DNA from: Streptomonospora nanhaiensis
GTDB taxonomy: Bacteria; Actinomycetota; Actinomycetes; Streptosporangiales; Streptosporangiaceae
Length of the DNA: 64,000 nucleotides
Direction of reading: 5' to 3'
Assembly: GCF_026642255.1 (NCBI RefSeq)
Contig: NZ_CP113264.1
Location: forward strand, 3,348,001 to 3,412,000
Part shown: positions 55,672 to 64,000 of the stretch, piece after piece
How the letters are laid out: each line of letters opens with the position of its first letter
Numbering within the stretch: position 1 is the stretch's first letter
Program-made: the position numbers and the translations under genes
The notes under the pieces: generated by a model
Databases searched by the model: none
The model's input: only the letters and a program-made list of their open reading frames with translations
What the model was told of the DNA's origin: nothing

Positions 55672-56571
55672 ATGACCGTTGACTACCGCGCACAGACCGT
55701 TCTGATCACCGGGGCCAGCTCCGGGATCGGAGCCGCCTTCGCCACAGCCCTCGCCGCACGCGGTGCGAACCTCGTGCTCGTCGCCCGGCGTGCCGAGCGG
55801 CTGGCATCGATGGCGGACGAGCTGCGCCGCACCACAGATGCCCGTATCGAGGCGATCCCGGCCGATCTCTCCCACCCGACCGCCGCACGCGAACTTCACC
55901 GGGCGGTCGCCGATCGGGGCATCCAGGTCACGAGCCTGGTCAACAGTGCCGGGTTCGGCTCGTTCGCCCTGTTCCCCGGTGCGGATCCCGGACAGCTCAC
56001 CGCCGAGATCGCCGTCCACGCGACGGCGCCGGTGCAGCTGACCGCGGCGTTCCTGCCCCAGATGGTGAACGCCGGCAACGGCTTCGTCATCAACCTCGCC
56101 AGCGTTTCCGCCTACCTCCCGTCTCCCCGGATGGCCGTCTACAGCGCCGGCAAGGCATTCGTGCTCAGCTTCACGGAATCACTGTGGACGGAGCTGCGCG
56201 GCACCGGCCTCACCGCGTTCGCGGTCTCGCCCGGCGCCACCGCCACCGACTTCACCACCGGGATGGGGCCGGATGCCGAAGTGCTGACCGCCGGGAAGCT
56301 GCGCACGCCCGAGGACGTCGTCACCACCGCGCTGCGCCACCTCGAGCGCCGCAGCCCCGGTCCGACCGTCATCGACGGGCGCCTCAACCGGCTCAGCGTC
56401 TTCATGAGCCGGTTCATGAGCCGACGCCTGAACGCCCTGATGATGGCGCGCGTCTTCGACCCCGGCCACCGGTCTCCCTCGGGGGACGGACAGGAGGAGC
56501 CGGAAAGGGTCGATGGCCGGCTCGGCGTGGGGAACTCCCGGACGCCCGGCAACAGGACGAGCAACCGGTGA
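55672..56571 (+). CDS. SDR oxidoreductase
   Basis: A 299-residue SDR (YqjQ-like subgroup): TGASSGIGAAFA, NSAGFGS, Ser in NLASVSA, and YSAGK. The extra ~40 C-terminal residues (after RLNRLSVFMSRFMSRRLN) are charged and may be a membrane-associating tail. The frame continues upstream to an ATG inside the LysR operator, but 55672 fits the family start. Substrate unknown. Probably regulated by the upstream LysR protein. Confidence 0.9.
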   Translation: MTVDYRAQTVLITGASSGIGAAFATALAARGANLVLVARRAERLASMADELRRTTDARIEAIPADLSHPTAARELHRAVADRGIQVTSLVNSAGFGSFALFPGADPGQLTAEIAVHATAPVQLTAAFLPQMVNAGNGFVINLASVSAYLPSPRMAVYSAGKAFVLSFTESLWTELRGTGLTAFAVSPGATATDFTTGMGPDAEVLTAGKLRTPEDVVTTALRHLERRSPGPTVIDGRLNRLSVFMSRFMSRRLNALMMARVFDPGHRSPSGDGQEEPERVDGRLGVGNSRTPGNRTSNR

Positions 56572-56784
56572 GCAGCCGCGCAGAGGTCTGTCGCCCCACC
56601 GAGGGCGGGTGCGGCAGCGCGGGCAGGCCGGGGGCTTCACCGCGCCGGGACGGTCCGGCGCCGGGCGCCCGGCCGCCCGGCGGTGGCGCGCCTCCGCACC
56701 GCCCCGGCATCCCGTGCGGGGGCGCGGGTTCCGCGGCCCGGAACCGGTCCTGGGAGCGCGACAATGCACCCATAATTGGGCTCC

Positions 56785-57759
56785 GTGATCATAGACAAGG
56801 CGATCTACCACGCCGGTCGGCGGCAGGACATCGACGGCGACATCAGCGACGCCTTCGACGAGGCCCGCCGTGACCAGGACGACTGCTTCGTGTGGATCGG
56901 GCTCCACGAGCCCACCCCGGAGGAGTTCGCCCTCATCGAGGAGGAGCTCTCCCTCCACCCCCTGGCGGTCGAGGACGCCCTCACCGCCCACCAGCGTCCC
57001 AAACTGGAGCGCTACGACGACACCGTCTTCGTCGTGGTCAAGACGCTGGCCTACCACGAGGACACCTCCGACGTGGAGGTCGGCGAGGCCATGCTGTTCG
57101 TCGGCGCCGACTTCGTGGTCAGCGTCCGGCACGGCACGGGGAACCCCCTGGGCAGGGTCCGCGCACGACTGGAGGCCGACCCCGAACTGCTGTCCGCGGG
57201 ACCCGCCGCCGTGCTCTACGGCGTGTGCGACGAGGTCGTCGACCACTACGGCACGGTGGTCCACAAGATCGAGTCCGACATCATCGAACTGGAGCGGGCG
57301 GTCTTCCAGCCGCGCGGCGGCGACGTCACCGAGGACATCCACCACCTCAAACGCGAGGTCCTGGAGTTCCGGAGCGCCGAGAGCCCGCTCATCCCGGTCC
57401 TGGAGGAGGTCTCCAAGGGGAGGATCCCCCGGTTCGAGGAGACCAAGGAGTACTTCCGCGACGTCCTGGACCACCTGCTGCGGGTGGACGACCAGGTGGA
57501 CGACCACAACGAACTGCTCACCAGCGCGCTCACCGCGCACCTGGCCCTCCTGGGCAAGCAGCAGAACGAGGACGTCCGCAAGATCTCCTCCTGGGCGGCC
57601 GTCATCGCGATCCCCACCATGATCGCGGGGTTCTACGGGATGAACTTCGACCACATGCCCGAGCTGCACTGGCTCTTCGGCTACCCCATCATCATGGGCG
57701 TGATGGTCGGGGCCTCGGCGCTGGCGTACCGCCAGCTCCGCAAGAACGGCTGGCTGTAG
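56785..57759 (+). CDS. corA: CorA-family magnesium transporter
   Basis: A 324-residue CorA channel: a long soluble N-terminal domain, then two membrane helices with YGMNFDHMPELHW between them (the GMN selectivity motif). It imports Mg2+ (and possibly Co2+/Ni2+). The GTG at 56785 lies eight bases after CATAAT; an upstream TTG at 56776 overlaps that hexamer and is less likely. Confidence 0.92.
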   Translation: MIIDKAIYHAGRRQDIDGDISDAFDEARRDQDDCFVWIGLHEPTPEEFALIEEELSLHPLAVEDALTAHQRPKLERYDDTVFVVVKTLAYHEDTSDVEVGEAMLFVGADFVVSVRHGTGNPLGRVRARLEADPELLSAGPAAVLYGVCDEVVDHYGTVVHKIESDIIELERAVFQPRGGDVTEDIHHLKREVLEFRSAESPLIPVLEEVSKGRIPRFEETKEYFRDVLDHLLRVDDQVDDHNELLTSALTAHLALLGKQQNEDVRKISSWAAVIAIPTMIAGFYGMNFDHMPELHWLFGYPIIMGVMVGASALAYRQLRKNGWL

Positions 57760-57765
57760 GGGACG

Positions 57766-57827
57766 GCGCGCGGCCGGGGCGCGCCTCCGCCGGAGCCGGG
57801 CTCCGGCGGGCGTCCCCGGCCGCGCGC
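57766..57827. terminator. Branched bidirectional terminator
   Basis: A perfect 14-bp stem (57766-57779 with 57814-57827) encloses an inner 8-bp stem (CGCCGGAG with CTCCGGCG). It begins 7 bases after the corA stop and faces the convergent phosphoesterase gene. Confidence 0.75.
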
Positions 57828-57912
57828 GCTTCCGCCGGGGCGAGGGGGCGGTTCCCGCGAGGGCCGCCCGGCCCTGCCCCGTCGGGGCCGGGCCCACCGT
57901 GCGGCCGTGCGT

Positions 57913-58656
57913 TCAGACCACCGCGCGGAAGTGGGTGGTCAGCCGGTGGTCCTCCTCCAGGACGTGGAAGGCCACGCCGGGCGGCTGGTCGCGGTTGAAG
58001 GCGGGCTCGCCCTCCCACGGCATGCGCAGGGTCCACGTCACCCCGGGCGCCAGCAGCAGGGGCCGTCCGGCGAAGGTCGTCGCCCCGCCGGTGTGCGCGT
58101 GCCCGACCAGGATCCCGGCCACCCGAGGATGGGCGGCCAGGAGCCCGGCGAGGTCGTCGGCGTTGTCCAGGCGCATGGAGTCGGGCAGCGGGTGGTGGAC
58201 GCGCACCGGCGGGTGGTGCAGGGCCAGCAGCGCGGGGGTGTCGCCGGGCAGCTCGTTCAGCGTGTCGTTGATCCAGACCAGGGTGGCCGCGTCGAGGTGG
58301 CCGCCGTCCTCGCCGGGGACCGTGGAGTCGCAGGCCAGCACGGCCGCGCCCGCCACGTGGTGCACCCGGTTGACGGGTTCGCCCGATGCGGGTTCCCCCA
58401 GCAGCACCTCGCGGTAGGCCGCGCGGTCGTCGTGGTTGCCCGGGCAGCTCAGCACCGGGAAGGGCAGGTCCAGCAGGCCGGCCGCCTCCGCGTACTCCTC
58501 GCGTGCGCCGTGGTCGGCGATGTCGCCGCTGACCAGGAGGGCGTCGGGGGCCTGGGAGAGTCCGCGCAGGTAGTCCACCGTCCGGGTGGCGCGCTCGGTG
58601 GCGCGGTCGGTCCCGTCCAGGTGCAGGTCACTGATGTGGGCGAGCAGAACCGTCAT
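57913..58656 (-). CDS. Calcineurin-type metallophosphoesterase (CpdA-like)
   Basis: A 247-residue phosphodiesterase with all metal motifs: ISDLHLDG, SGDIAD, CPGNHDD and GHAHTGG. It resembles cAMP phosphodiesterases of the CpdA family and could equally act on other cyclic or bis-nucleotides. ATG at 58656 with GAGAGGAC. Divergent from the CGNR gene. Confidence 0.9.
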   Translation of the reverse strand: MTVLLAHISDLHLDGTDRATERATRTVDYLRGLSQAPDALLVSGDIADHGAREEYAEAAGLLDLPFPVLSCPGNHDDRAAYREVLLGEPASGEPVNRVHHVAGAAVLACDSTVPGEDGGHLDAATLVWINDTLNELPGDTPALLALHHPPVRVHHPLPDSMRLDNADDLAGLLAAHPRVAGILVGHAHTGGATTFAGRPLLLAPGVTWTLRMPWEGEPAFNRDQPPGVAFHVLEEDHRLTTHFRAVV

Positions 58657-58691
58657 GGTCGTCCTCTCGCGGGCACGTTCCCGCCCCGCAC

Positions 58692-58730
58692 TTCTAACGG
58701 ATAAGTTAGCCTTAAGCGTTAGAACGTTAG
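58692..58730. promoter_or_regulatory. CTAACG/CGTTAG operator cluster
   Basis: TTCTAACG (58692-58699) pairs perfectly with CGTTAGAA (58717-58724), and a third CGTTAG follows at 58725-58730, in the shared promoter of the phosphoesterase and CGNR genes. The area is AT-rich for this genome. Confidence 0.6.
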
Positions 58731-58775
58731 CTCGTGGGCAAGGCGACGGGCAAACGGGACGAGGACGGGGAATCC

Positions 58776-59405
58776 ATGCAACGCCATCTGGCGCTCGAAC
58801 TGGCCAGCACGATCCGCCACGACGGCTCGGGGGGCGTCGCGGACGACCTGGACACCGTTCCGGACACCGCGCGCTGGCTGGCGTCGGTGGCGGACCTCCT
58901 GCCCGGGGCGCAGGTCCTCGGCTCCGGCGCCGACGAGGACCTGCGGGACCAGGTCCTGGCGCTGCGCGGCGCCGTCAGGGCGCTGCTCGCCCGGGCCGTG
59001 CGCCCGGGGCCGCCCAGTCCCGCCGACGCCCACCGGCTCCTGCCCGCCGAGCAGGCCCTGGAGCGGCTCAACTCCGCGGCCGCCAGGGAGCCCGTCGTGC
59101 CGCGGCTGCGCTGGGACGAGGGCGACGTGCCCGTGGTCGAACTCCGGTCCGGCGGGGGAGCCTGCGACACACGGGTGGTGGCGGCGCTGGCCCGCTCCGC
59201 CATCGCCCTCCTGCACGGCCCCGACCGGGAGCGGCTGCGGGCCTGCACCGCGCCGCGCTGCGTGCGCTACTTCGTGCAGGCCCACGGCCGCCAGCAGTGG
59301 TGCGGGACCGCCTGCGGCAACCGGGCCAGGGCCGCCCGCCACTACGAGCGCCAGGTCCTGGCCCGCTCCGCGGCCCGGCCGCTCCGGAGCGTCGTGGAGT
59401 CCTAG
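58776..59405 (+). CDS. CGNR zinc-finger regulator
   Basis: A ~209-residue protein: an N-terminal ABATE-type ligand domain (LALELASTIRHDG) and the C-terminal CGNR zinc finger (CTAPRCVRYFVQAHGRQQWC, then GTACGNRARAARHY). These proteins are stress-linked DNA-binding regulators. ATG 58776, after GGGGA, fits the usual family start; GTG 58734, eight bases after TAGAAC, would give a leaderless form with 14 extra residues. Confidence 0.85.
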   Translation: MQRHLALELASTIRHDGSGGVADDLDTVPDTARWLASVADLLPGAQVLGSGADEDLRDQVLALRGAVRALLARAVRPGPPSPADAHRLLPAEQALERLNSAAAREPVVPRLRWDEGDVPVVELRSGGGACDTRVVAALARSAIALLHGPDRERLRACTAPRCVRYFVQAHGRQQWCGTACGNRARAARHYERQVLARSAARPLRSVVES

Positions 59406-59725
59406 GGCTCCACCGGGGCATCGGGCCCGGGGCCTTCGAGGGCGAACCCGCCCGCCCCTGGCCTCGGGCGAGCCCGACACGTCCTCGTCCGCATCGGGGG
59501 TGGTCGCCATCGGGGCCGCAGTCGGCGGCGCAGCGGCCCGGGCCGCGACAGCGCGGGGCGCGGCCGGCCCCTCCCCGGCATGTGCGCGTCCGTGCGGGCC
59601 GCGTCGGGGCGGCGGTGTCGGGGGCGGCGGACCCCGCCGCTCCGCCCGAGCACCTGCCACCGAACCCGTGTGTCCGCCGAGCCGCTGTCCGCGTGACCCT
59701 GTCCGCGGACAGCGGCTCCACCGGT
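59406..59725. other. Gene-free interval ending in a terminator
   Basis: 320 bases between convergent genes. I see no gene; its right end holds the hairpin at 59679-59718. Confidence 0.6.
59679..59718. terminator. Hairpin terminator for azoR side
   Basis: A perfect 15-bp inverted repeat (59679-59693 with 59704-59718) around a 10-base loop, immediately downstream of the AzoR stop at 59726. Confidence 0.75.
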
Positions 59726-60358
59726 TCAGGCCCGGGCGAGCGCGCGCCCGGCGTCACGGGCGGCGTCCAGGGCCTCGGCGCGCTGCTGCGCGGCCATCTC
59801 CCTCAGCCCCTCCATCGCCGGCGTCGTGGCGGCGAGGGTGAGCTCGCACTTGACCAGGGTCAGCTCGGCCTGCCAGATGTCGCCCACGACGCGCTCCAGG
59901 TAGGGGGTGGAGTGGTCCCAGCCCTCCCGGGGCGTGCCCGGTCCGTAGCCGCCGCCGAGGGTGGTGACCAGCAGGGTCGGGGTGCCCTTGAGCAGCGGGG
60001 TGGTGGCGCCCACGCCCGCGATCACCAGGTCCGACCAGGCCTTGAAGTGCTGGGAGACGCCGAAGTTGTAGAGCGGCACGGCCAGGATCACGGCGTCGGC
60101 GCCCTCCAGTTCGGCGCCCAGCGCCGCGGCCAGGTCGAGCGCCCCGCGCTGGGCCGGGGTGCGGTCGGGCTCGGCCGCGAAGCCGGCCGTGGTGGCCAGG
60201 GTCCAGGCGTCGGAGGGCAGCGGGTCGGTGCCCAGGTGGCGGCGGGTCACGGTGCCCCCGGGGTTGTCGGCGGTCCACTCGGCCTCGGCGCGGTCGGCGA
60301 TCTCGGAGCTCACGGAGGTGCTCGGGAGGATGCTGGCGTCCAGTCGGAACAGGTTCAT
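59726..60358 (-). CDS. azoR: FMN-dependent NADH-azoreductase
   Basis: A 210-residue flavodoxin-fold quinone/azo reductase: NLFRLDASILPSTSVSSEIAD binds FMN phosphate, VPLYNFGVSQHFKAWSDLV contributes the FMN pocket, and TTLGGGYGPGTPREGWDH closes it. It reduces quinones or azo compounds with NAD(P)H, protecting against electrophile stress. Divergent from a TetR regulator with a shared perfect operator, so the pair is very probably a repressor-target unit. Confidence 0.93.
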   Translation of the reverse strand: MNLFRLDASILPSTSVSSEIADRAEAEWTADNPGGTVTRRHLGTDPLPSDAWTLATTAGFAAEPDRTPAQRGALDLAAALGAELEGADAVILAVPLYNFGVSQHFKAWSDLVIAGVGATTPLLKGTPTLLVTTLGGGYGPGTPREGWDHSTPYLERVVGDIWQAELTLVKCELTLAATTPAMEGLREMAAQQRAEALDAARDAGRALARA

Positions 60359-60418
60359 GGGGTCCGTTTCTGCAGAAGGGCGGCAGGGATCCGCGCGGTG
60401 CGGACCGTGGCCACAGCA

Positions 60419-60440
60419 TAAGCGGACTTTACCCCGCTTA
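60419..60440. promoter_or_regulatory. TetR operator (TAAGCGG-N8-CCGCTTA)
   Basis: A perfect inverted repeat with 7-bp arms in the divergent promoter of azoR and the tetR-type gene. Confidence 0.7.
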
Positions 60441-60465
60441 GCGAACGTGGTGTAGTTTCCTTCCT

Positions 60466-61080
60466 GTGAACGCCCCTCTCGTGCCCTTCGGAAAACCGCG
60501 TCCCGAACGCGCGGACGCGGCGCGCAACCGCCTGATCCTGCTGGAAGCGGCCCGGGCGATGCTCGCCGAGCACGGCGCGGAGAAGGTCACCATGGACGCC
60601 CTCGCCGAACGCGCCGGTGTGGGCAAGGGCACCGTCTTCCGCCGCTTCGGCAGCCGCGCCGGCATCTTCAACGCCCTCCTGGACGACAGCGAGGGGCGGT
60701 TCCAGGAACAGGTCCTCTCGGGGCCGCCGCCGCTGGGACCGGGCGCCGCGCCCAAGCAGCGCCTGATCGCCTACGGGCGCGCCCGCATCGCCTACCTGTT
60801 CGTCCACCACACCCTCGTCAGGGCCGCGCTGGACCGCAACCGGCCCGCACCGATGGGCGAGGTCAGCATGACCCTGCCCCATTTCCGGATGCTGCTCGGC
60901 CGGACGGACGTCCCCCGCCGCCACCTGGACGGCCTCGCCCTCCAGCTCACCAGCGCGCTGGAGGGCCCGCTCATGCTGTACCTGTCGAGGGAGGAGATCG
61001 CCCGGACCCCGGAGCCGGACGCCGAGGACCCCCTCGCCGACAGCTGGCAGGAACTCGTCGAACGCGTCCTCCCCGGCTGA
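60466..61080 (+). CDS. TetR family regulator
   Basis: A 204-residue TetR protein: HTH (VTMDALAERAGVGKGTVFRRF, ~41-61) and an all-helical ligand domain. The GTG at 60466 lies seven bases after TAGTTT, so the mRNA is probably leaderless. It faces the azoreductase gene, and a perfect inverted repeat lies between them. Confidence 0.93.
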   Translation: MNAPLVPFGKPRPERADAARNRLILLEAARAMLAEHGAEKVTMDALAERAGVGKGTVFRRFGSRAGIFNALLDDSEGRFQEQVLSGPPPLGPGAAPKQRLIAYGRARIAYLFVHHTLVRAALDRNRPAPMGEVSMTLPHFRMLLGRTDVPRRHLDGLALQLTSALEGPLMLYLSREEIARTPEPDAEDPLADSWQELVERVLPG

Positions 61081-61088
61081 CCGCTCCG

Positions 61089-61140
61089 GGGCGCCGGCCG
61101 GCGCCCTCCCCCGCGTCCCCGGGCCGGGAGGGGGAGCTCC
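61089..61140. terminator. GC-rich palindromes between convergent genes
   Basis: An 18-bp perfect palindrome (61089-61106) is followed by a CTCCCCC/GGGGGAG stem. Lies between the TetR stop (61080) and the DUF1579-like stop (61187). Confidence 0.5.
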
Positions 61141-61186
61141 TCGGCGCAGCACTTCCGCCCCGTCCGGTCCCGGCCCGTCCCGCGGC

Positions 61187-61630
61187 TCAGCCGGCGCGGA
61201 CCATCGTGGAGTCGTAGCCGCCGCCGCCCGGGTAGGTCCACGGGCCGGTCACGGTGGTCCCGTCGGCACTGAAGACGCCCGTGTAGCGGGCGGGCGACCC
61301 CTTCTCCCCCGCCCAGATGGTGAGGGTGTCCCCGGCCAGTTCGTAGACGTAGTCGAAGGTGTTGCCCAGGCTGTCGTAGAAGCGCGACCGGATGTCCTCG
61401 CCGGGCCGCTCGGCCCCGAAGGCCCGCTCCCTCCCGATGACCTCCAGGCCGACGACCCTCTTGCCGTCCTGGACGAGGTCGACGTCCTGGAGGAGGAAGT
61501 ACCGACCCTCCATCCAGCGGTAGACGACGGTGCCCTCGGCCCCGCCGGTCACCCTCCAGGCGCCCACGAGGCGGTCCAGTGCGGTCAGGGCGGCGTCGGG
61601 GCCGGCGGGGTCCTGCTCGTACGCGCTCAT
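61187..61630 (-). CDS. DUF1579-like protein
   Basis: A 147-residue lipocalin-like protein: ALTALDRLVGAWRVTGG, YRWMEGRYFLLQDVDLVQDG, and a Gly-rich strand near the end (TYPGGGGYDST). It lies just downstream of the sigma-factor gene on the same strand (143-base gap), a common pairing, and probably belongs to its regulon. ATG at 61630 with GAGGA. Confidence 0.82.
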   Translation of the reverse strand: MSAYEQDPAGPDAALTALDRLVGAWRVTGGAEGTVVYRWMEGRYFLLQDVDLVQDGKRVVGLEVIGRERAFGAERPGEDIRSRFYDSLGNTFDYVYELAGDTLTIWAGEKGSPARYTGVFSADGTTVTGPWTYPGGGGYDSTMVRAG

Positions 61631-61773
61631 GTCGTGTCCTCTTCCGTGTCGGGCGCGCGGCGGCACGGTGCCGCCGCGTCTGCCCCACCCGTACGACCGG
61701 ACCGGGAGGGAGAAGGAATCGGCGCCCGGGCGAATTTTCCGCACGCGGCCGGGCCGGAGCGCGTTCCCCCGGG

Positions 61774-62757
61774 TCAGAGGGTGGGCGGGAGCCCGAACGC
61801 GGGCAGGGTCTCGGGGCCGAACGTGGTGATCTCCGCGACGAGGCCGCCCTCGATCCGCAGCACGTCGAGGTTGACGGCGGCATGGACCGCCTCCCCCGGC
61901 ATGCGCACGTAGTTGGCGGCGGCGGGGCTGCGGTTGGCGGACACGGGCACCGCGATCCACTCACCCCAGGCCCGGTTCCCGGAGAGTACCGGGCGCCACA
62001 GGTCCAGGATGGCCTCGCGGCCCTCGTAGACCAGCGACGCGGGGGGCATCGTCTGGCGCGCGTCCTCGCGCAGCAGGGCGGCGAGCCCGTCCGGGTCGGC
62101 GTCCCGGGAGGCCTCCACGTAGCGGCGCAGGACGGCGCGCTCCTCCTCGCTGGGGGCCGTGACCGGACCCCAGTCCGTCCTGTGCCGGGGAAGGACCGCG
62201 CGCAGGGTCGCCCGGGCGCGCTGCAGGGCGCTCTTGACCGCCGGGACCGACACCTCCAGGGTGCTCGCGGTCTCCTCGGCGGGCCGGCCGAGGACGTCGC
62301 GCAGGATGAGGACGGCCCGCTGGCGGGGCGGCAGGTGCTGGATGGCGGCGAGGAAGGCCAGTTCGACGGTCTCGCGGGCGATGGCCGCCGCCTCCGGCTC
62401 CCCCTCGGGCGGCGCGGCCCGGTCCAGGAGCTCGTCCGGGTACGGCTGGAGCCAGGGGACCTCGGAGAAGGGTGAGGCCCCCGTGCCCTCCGCCACGGGC
62501 CTGTCCCGGGTGCGGCGCCGGTCGAGGGCGTCCAGGCAGGTGTTGGTGGCGATCTTGTACAGCCACGCCCGGAACGTGGAGCGCCCCTCGAAGGTGGAGC
62601 GGCGGCTCCAGGCCTTGAGCAGTGTCTCCTGCACCATGTCCTCGGCCTCGGTGAAGGAGCCGAGCATCCGGTAGCAGTGCACGCGGAGTTCGTGCCGGTG
62701 GCGTTCGGCCAGTGCGGAGAAGGCGGCCTCGTCGTCCACCACGCTGTTCCCGGCCAT
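61774..62757 (-). CDS. ECF sigma factor, SigX5-type, with SnoaL-like C-terminus
   Basis: A 327-residue sigma-70 factor. Region 2 (CYRMLGSFTEAEDMVQETLL, TFRAWLYKIATNTCLD), region 4 (LPPRQRAVLILRDVLG, VSVPAVKSALQRARATLR) and, after residue ~210, a SnoaL-like extension (NYVRMPGEAVHAAVNLDVL). The segment EVPWLQPYPDELLD is a hallmark of the SigX5 subfamily. The extension probably regulates activity in place of an anti-sigma factor. ATG 62757 is preferred. Confidence 0.9.
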   Translation of the reverse strand: MAGNSVVDDEAAFSALAERHRHELRVHCYRMLGSFTEAEDMVQETLLKAWSRRSTFEGRSTFRAWLYKIATNTCLDALDRRRTRDRPVAEGTGASPFSEVPWLQPYPDELLDRAAPPEGEPEAAAIARETVELAFLAAIQHLPPRQRAVLILRDVLGRPAEETASTLEVSVPAVKSALQRARATLRAVLPRHRTDWGPVTAPSEEERAVLRRYVEASRDADPDGLAALLREDARQTMPPASLVYEGREAILDLWRPVLSGNRAWGEWIAVPVSANRSPAAANYVRMPGEAVHAAVNLDVLRIEGGLVAEITTFGPETLPAFGLPPTL

Positions 62758-62814
62758 GCGTCCCGACCACCCCTCGCCCGGCGCTTCCGGCCCGCCGCCG
62801 GCGCCCACCGAATC

Positions 62815-63717
62815 CTAGGGGGCGGCGGTGACGGAGGAGCGGCCGCGGGCCCGGCGGCGGCGGGCGGAGAGCCCGCGCCGGAGCACGCCCTGCCGGGGCG
62901 AGAGGAGGTAGGCCAGGGTGAACGCCGCCGCCTGGGCGAGGACGATCGACCCGCCGGTGGACACGTTGAGGTGGAAGCTGGTGAACACACCGGCCACCGC
63001 CGCCGCCACCGCGATCGACGCCGAGATGAGCAGCATGCGCTCGAACCGGTCGGTGAGCAGGTAGGCGGTGGCCCCGGGGATGATCACCATGGCCACCACC
63101 AGGATGATCCCGACCGCTTGCAGCGCCACGACGACGGTGACCGAGAGCAGGCCCAGCAGCAGGGTCTCCAGCAGGCGCGGGTTGATGCCCAGGGCGTGCG
63201 CGTGGACGGGGTCGAAGGCGTACAGGGTGAGGTCGCGGTGCTTGTACCAGACCACGGCCAGGACCACGGCGGCCAGGACCAGCACCTGCCAGATGTCGGT
63301 GTCGGAAACCCCGAGCACGTTGCCGAACAGGATGTGGCCGAGGTCGGTCTGGCTGGGCACCCGTGAGACGAGCACCAGGCCCAGGGCGAACATGGCGGTG
63401 AACACGACGCCGATGACGGCGTCCTCCTTGACCCGGGAGGTGCGGTTGACCACCCCGATCAGGGCGACGGACCCGGCGCCGAACACCAGGGCGCCCACTG
63501 CGAAGGGCAGGCCGAACATGAAGGACAGCACCACCCCGGGAAGGACGGCGTGGGAGACGGCGTCGCCCATCAGCGACCACCCCACGAGCGTCATCCAGCA
63601 GGACAGGACCGCGCAGACGACACCGGCGACCACGCTTACCAGCAGGGCGCGCCGGACGAACTCGAACTGCAGGGGGACCGTGAACCACTCGGTGAGGCCG
63701 GTGATCAGCGCGTCCAT
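62815..63717 (-). CDS. Metal ABC transporter permease (ZnuB/MntB family)
   Basis: A 300-residue ABC-3-type permease with about eight helices and the family segments LMGDAVSHAVLPG and VVALQAVGIILVVAMVIIPGATA. It imports Zn2+ or Mn2+ (or Fe2+). ATG 63717 with GAGGAGG overlaps the ATPase gene by 13 bases. The solute-binding protein gene is not in the window. Confidence 0.92.
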   Translation of the reverse strand: MDALITGLTEWFTVPLQFEFVRRALLVSVVAGVVCAVLSCWMTLVGWSLMGDAVSHAVLPGVVLSFMFGLPFAVGALVFGAGSVALIGVVNRTSRVKEDAVIGVVFTAMFALGLVLVSRVPSQTDLGHILFGNVLGVSDTDIWQVLVLAAVVLAVVWYKHRDLTLYAFDPVHAHALGINPRLLETLLLGLLSVTVVVALQAVGIILVVAMVIIPGATAYLLTDRFERMLLISASIAVAAAVAGVFTSFHLNVSTGGSIVLAQAAAFTLAYLLSPRQGVLRRGLSARRRRARGRSSVTAAP

Positions 63718-64000
63718 ACAGGGCCCTCCTCGTCGGAGTGGATGCCGAAGGCCTCCATGAGGACCTCCGGGCGCAGGACCTCGGCCGGTGCGCCGTGGGC
63801 GATGACGCGGCGCTGGAGCAGGACCGCCTCGTCGCACAGCACGGGCACCTGGGCGAGGTCGTGGGTGGAGACCAGCAGGGTGTGCCCCTCCCCGCGCAGC
63901 GCGCGGAGCAGTTCGACGATGGTGGCCTCCGAGCGCTTGTCGACCCCCGCGAAGGGCTCGTCGAGGAGCAGCACGGCGGCGCCCTGGGCGATGGCGCGGG
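63705..64000 (-). CDS. Metal ABC transporter ATP-binding protein (5' part outside window)
   Basis: The C-terminal ~98 residues of an ABC ATPase: AIAQGAAVLLLDEPFAGVD (Walker B, D-loop), STHDLAQ (H-loop) and HGAPAEVLRPEVL. The start, Walker A and signature motif lie beyond the right edge. It is the ATPase of the metal permease that overlaps it. Confidence 0.92.
   Translation of the reverse strand, partial: RAIAQGAAVLLLDEPFAGVDKRSEATIVELLRALRGEGHTLLVSTHDLAQVPVLCDEAVLLQRRVIAHGAPAEVLRPEVLMEAFGIHSDEEGPVWTR

Overview
The window is very GC-rich with strong G/C third-codon bias. Its families (HxlR/FrnE, LAL-type LuxR regulators, XRE-DUF5753 with DUF397, a SigX5-type ECF sigma factor, an NnaR-type HemD regulator) point to an actinomycete; Nocardiopsis or a relative is my best guess, from protein style only. 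I see no rRNA, tRNA or CRISPR array. Many genes start with GTG, at least five probably start with TTG, and about ten have a TAnnnT hexamer 6-8 bases before the start codon, as expected of leaderless mRNAs.

Layout. 0.1-8 kb (minus): an unknown protein, a tyrosine recombinase, two small membrane proteins and a 1200-residue Cas4-like nuclease/RNase H-like/SF1 helicase fusion. 8-11 kb: a secreted small protein, an RlpA-like cell-wall protein behind an 11-bp GTAAC repeat, and an ADP-ribosylglycohydrolase-like/dual-specificity phosphatase fusion. 11-16 kb (minus): a nitrite-reduction operon nirB-nirD-nnaR-cbiX with TGA/start overlaps. 16-24 kb: an intact ADP-ribosylglycohydrolase; a divergent HxlR regulator facing a 48-residue Cys-ending peptide and a FrnE oxidoreductase; membrane protein; winged-helix protein; SpoIIE phosphatase; methyltransferase. 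24-33 kb: LAL regulator, DUF1772 protein, two convergent APH kinases, a zinc-ribbon ORF with no stop, and an SDR/XRE divergent pair.

33-38 kb (minus): the nitrate-assimilation operon narK-nasA-FAD/BFD reductase, with a GlnR-type box upstream. With nirBD 20 kb away this gives nitrate uptake, nitrate to nitrite, then nitrite to ammonium; CbiX fits siroheme supply for NirB. 38-46 kb: AsnC/DUF2000 pair, GNAT proteins, a collapsed XRE-DUF5753 gene beside an intact DUF397 gene, NUDIX, MBL-fold and membrane proteins. 46.6-52.5 kb: a LAL regulator-hydrolase-ABC operon. 52.7-61 kb: regulator/target pairs with visible operators (TipAL-like MerR, LysR/SDR, CGNR, TetR/AzoR), CorA and a metallophosphoesterase. 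61-64 kb: SigX5-type sigma factor with a DUF1579-like partner, and a metal ABC transporter running off the right edge.
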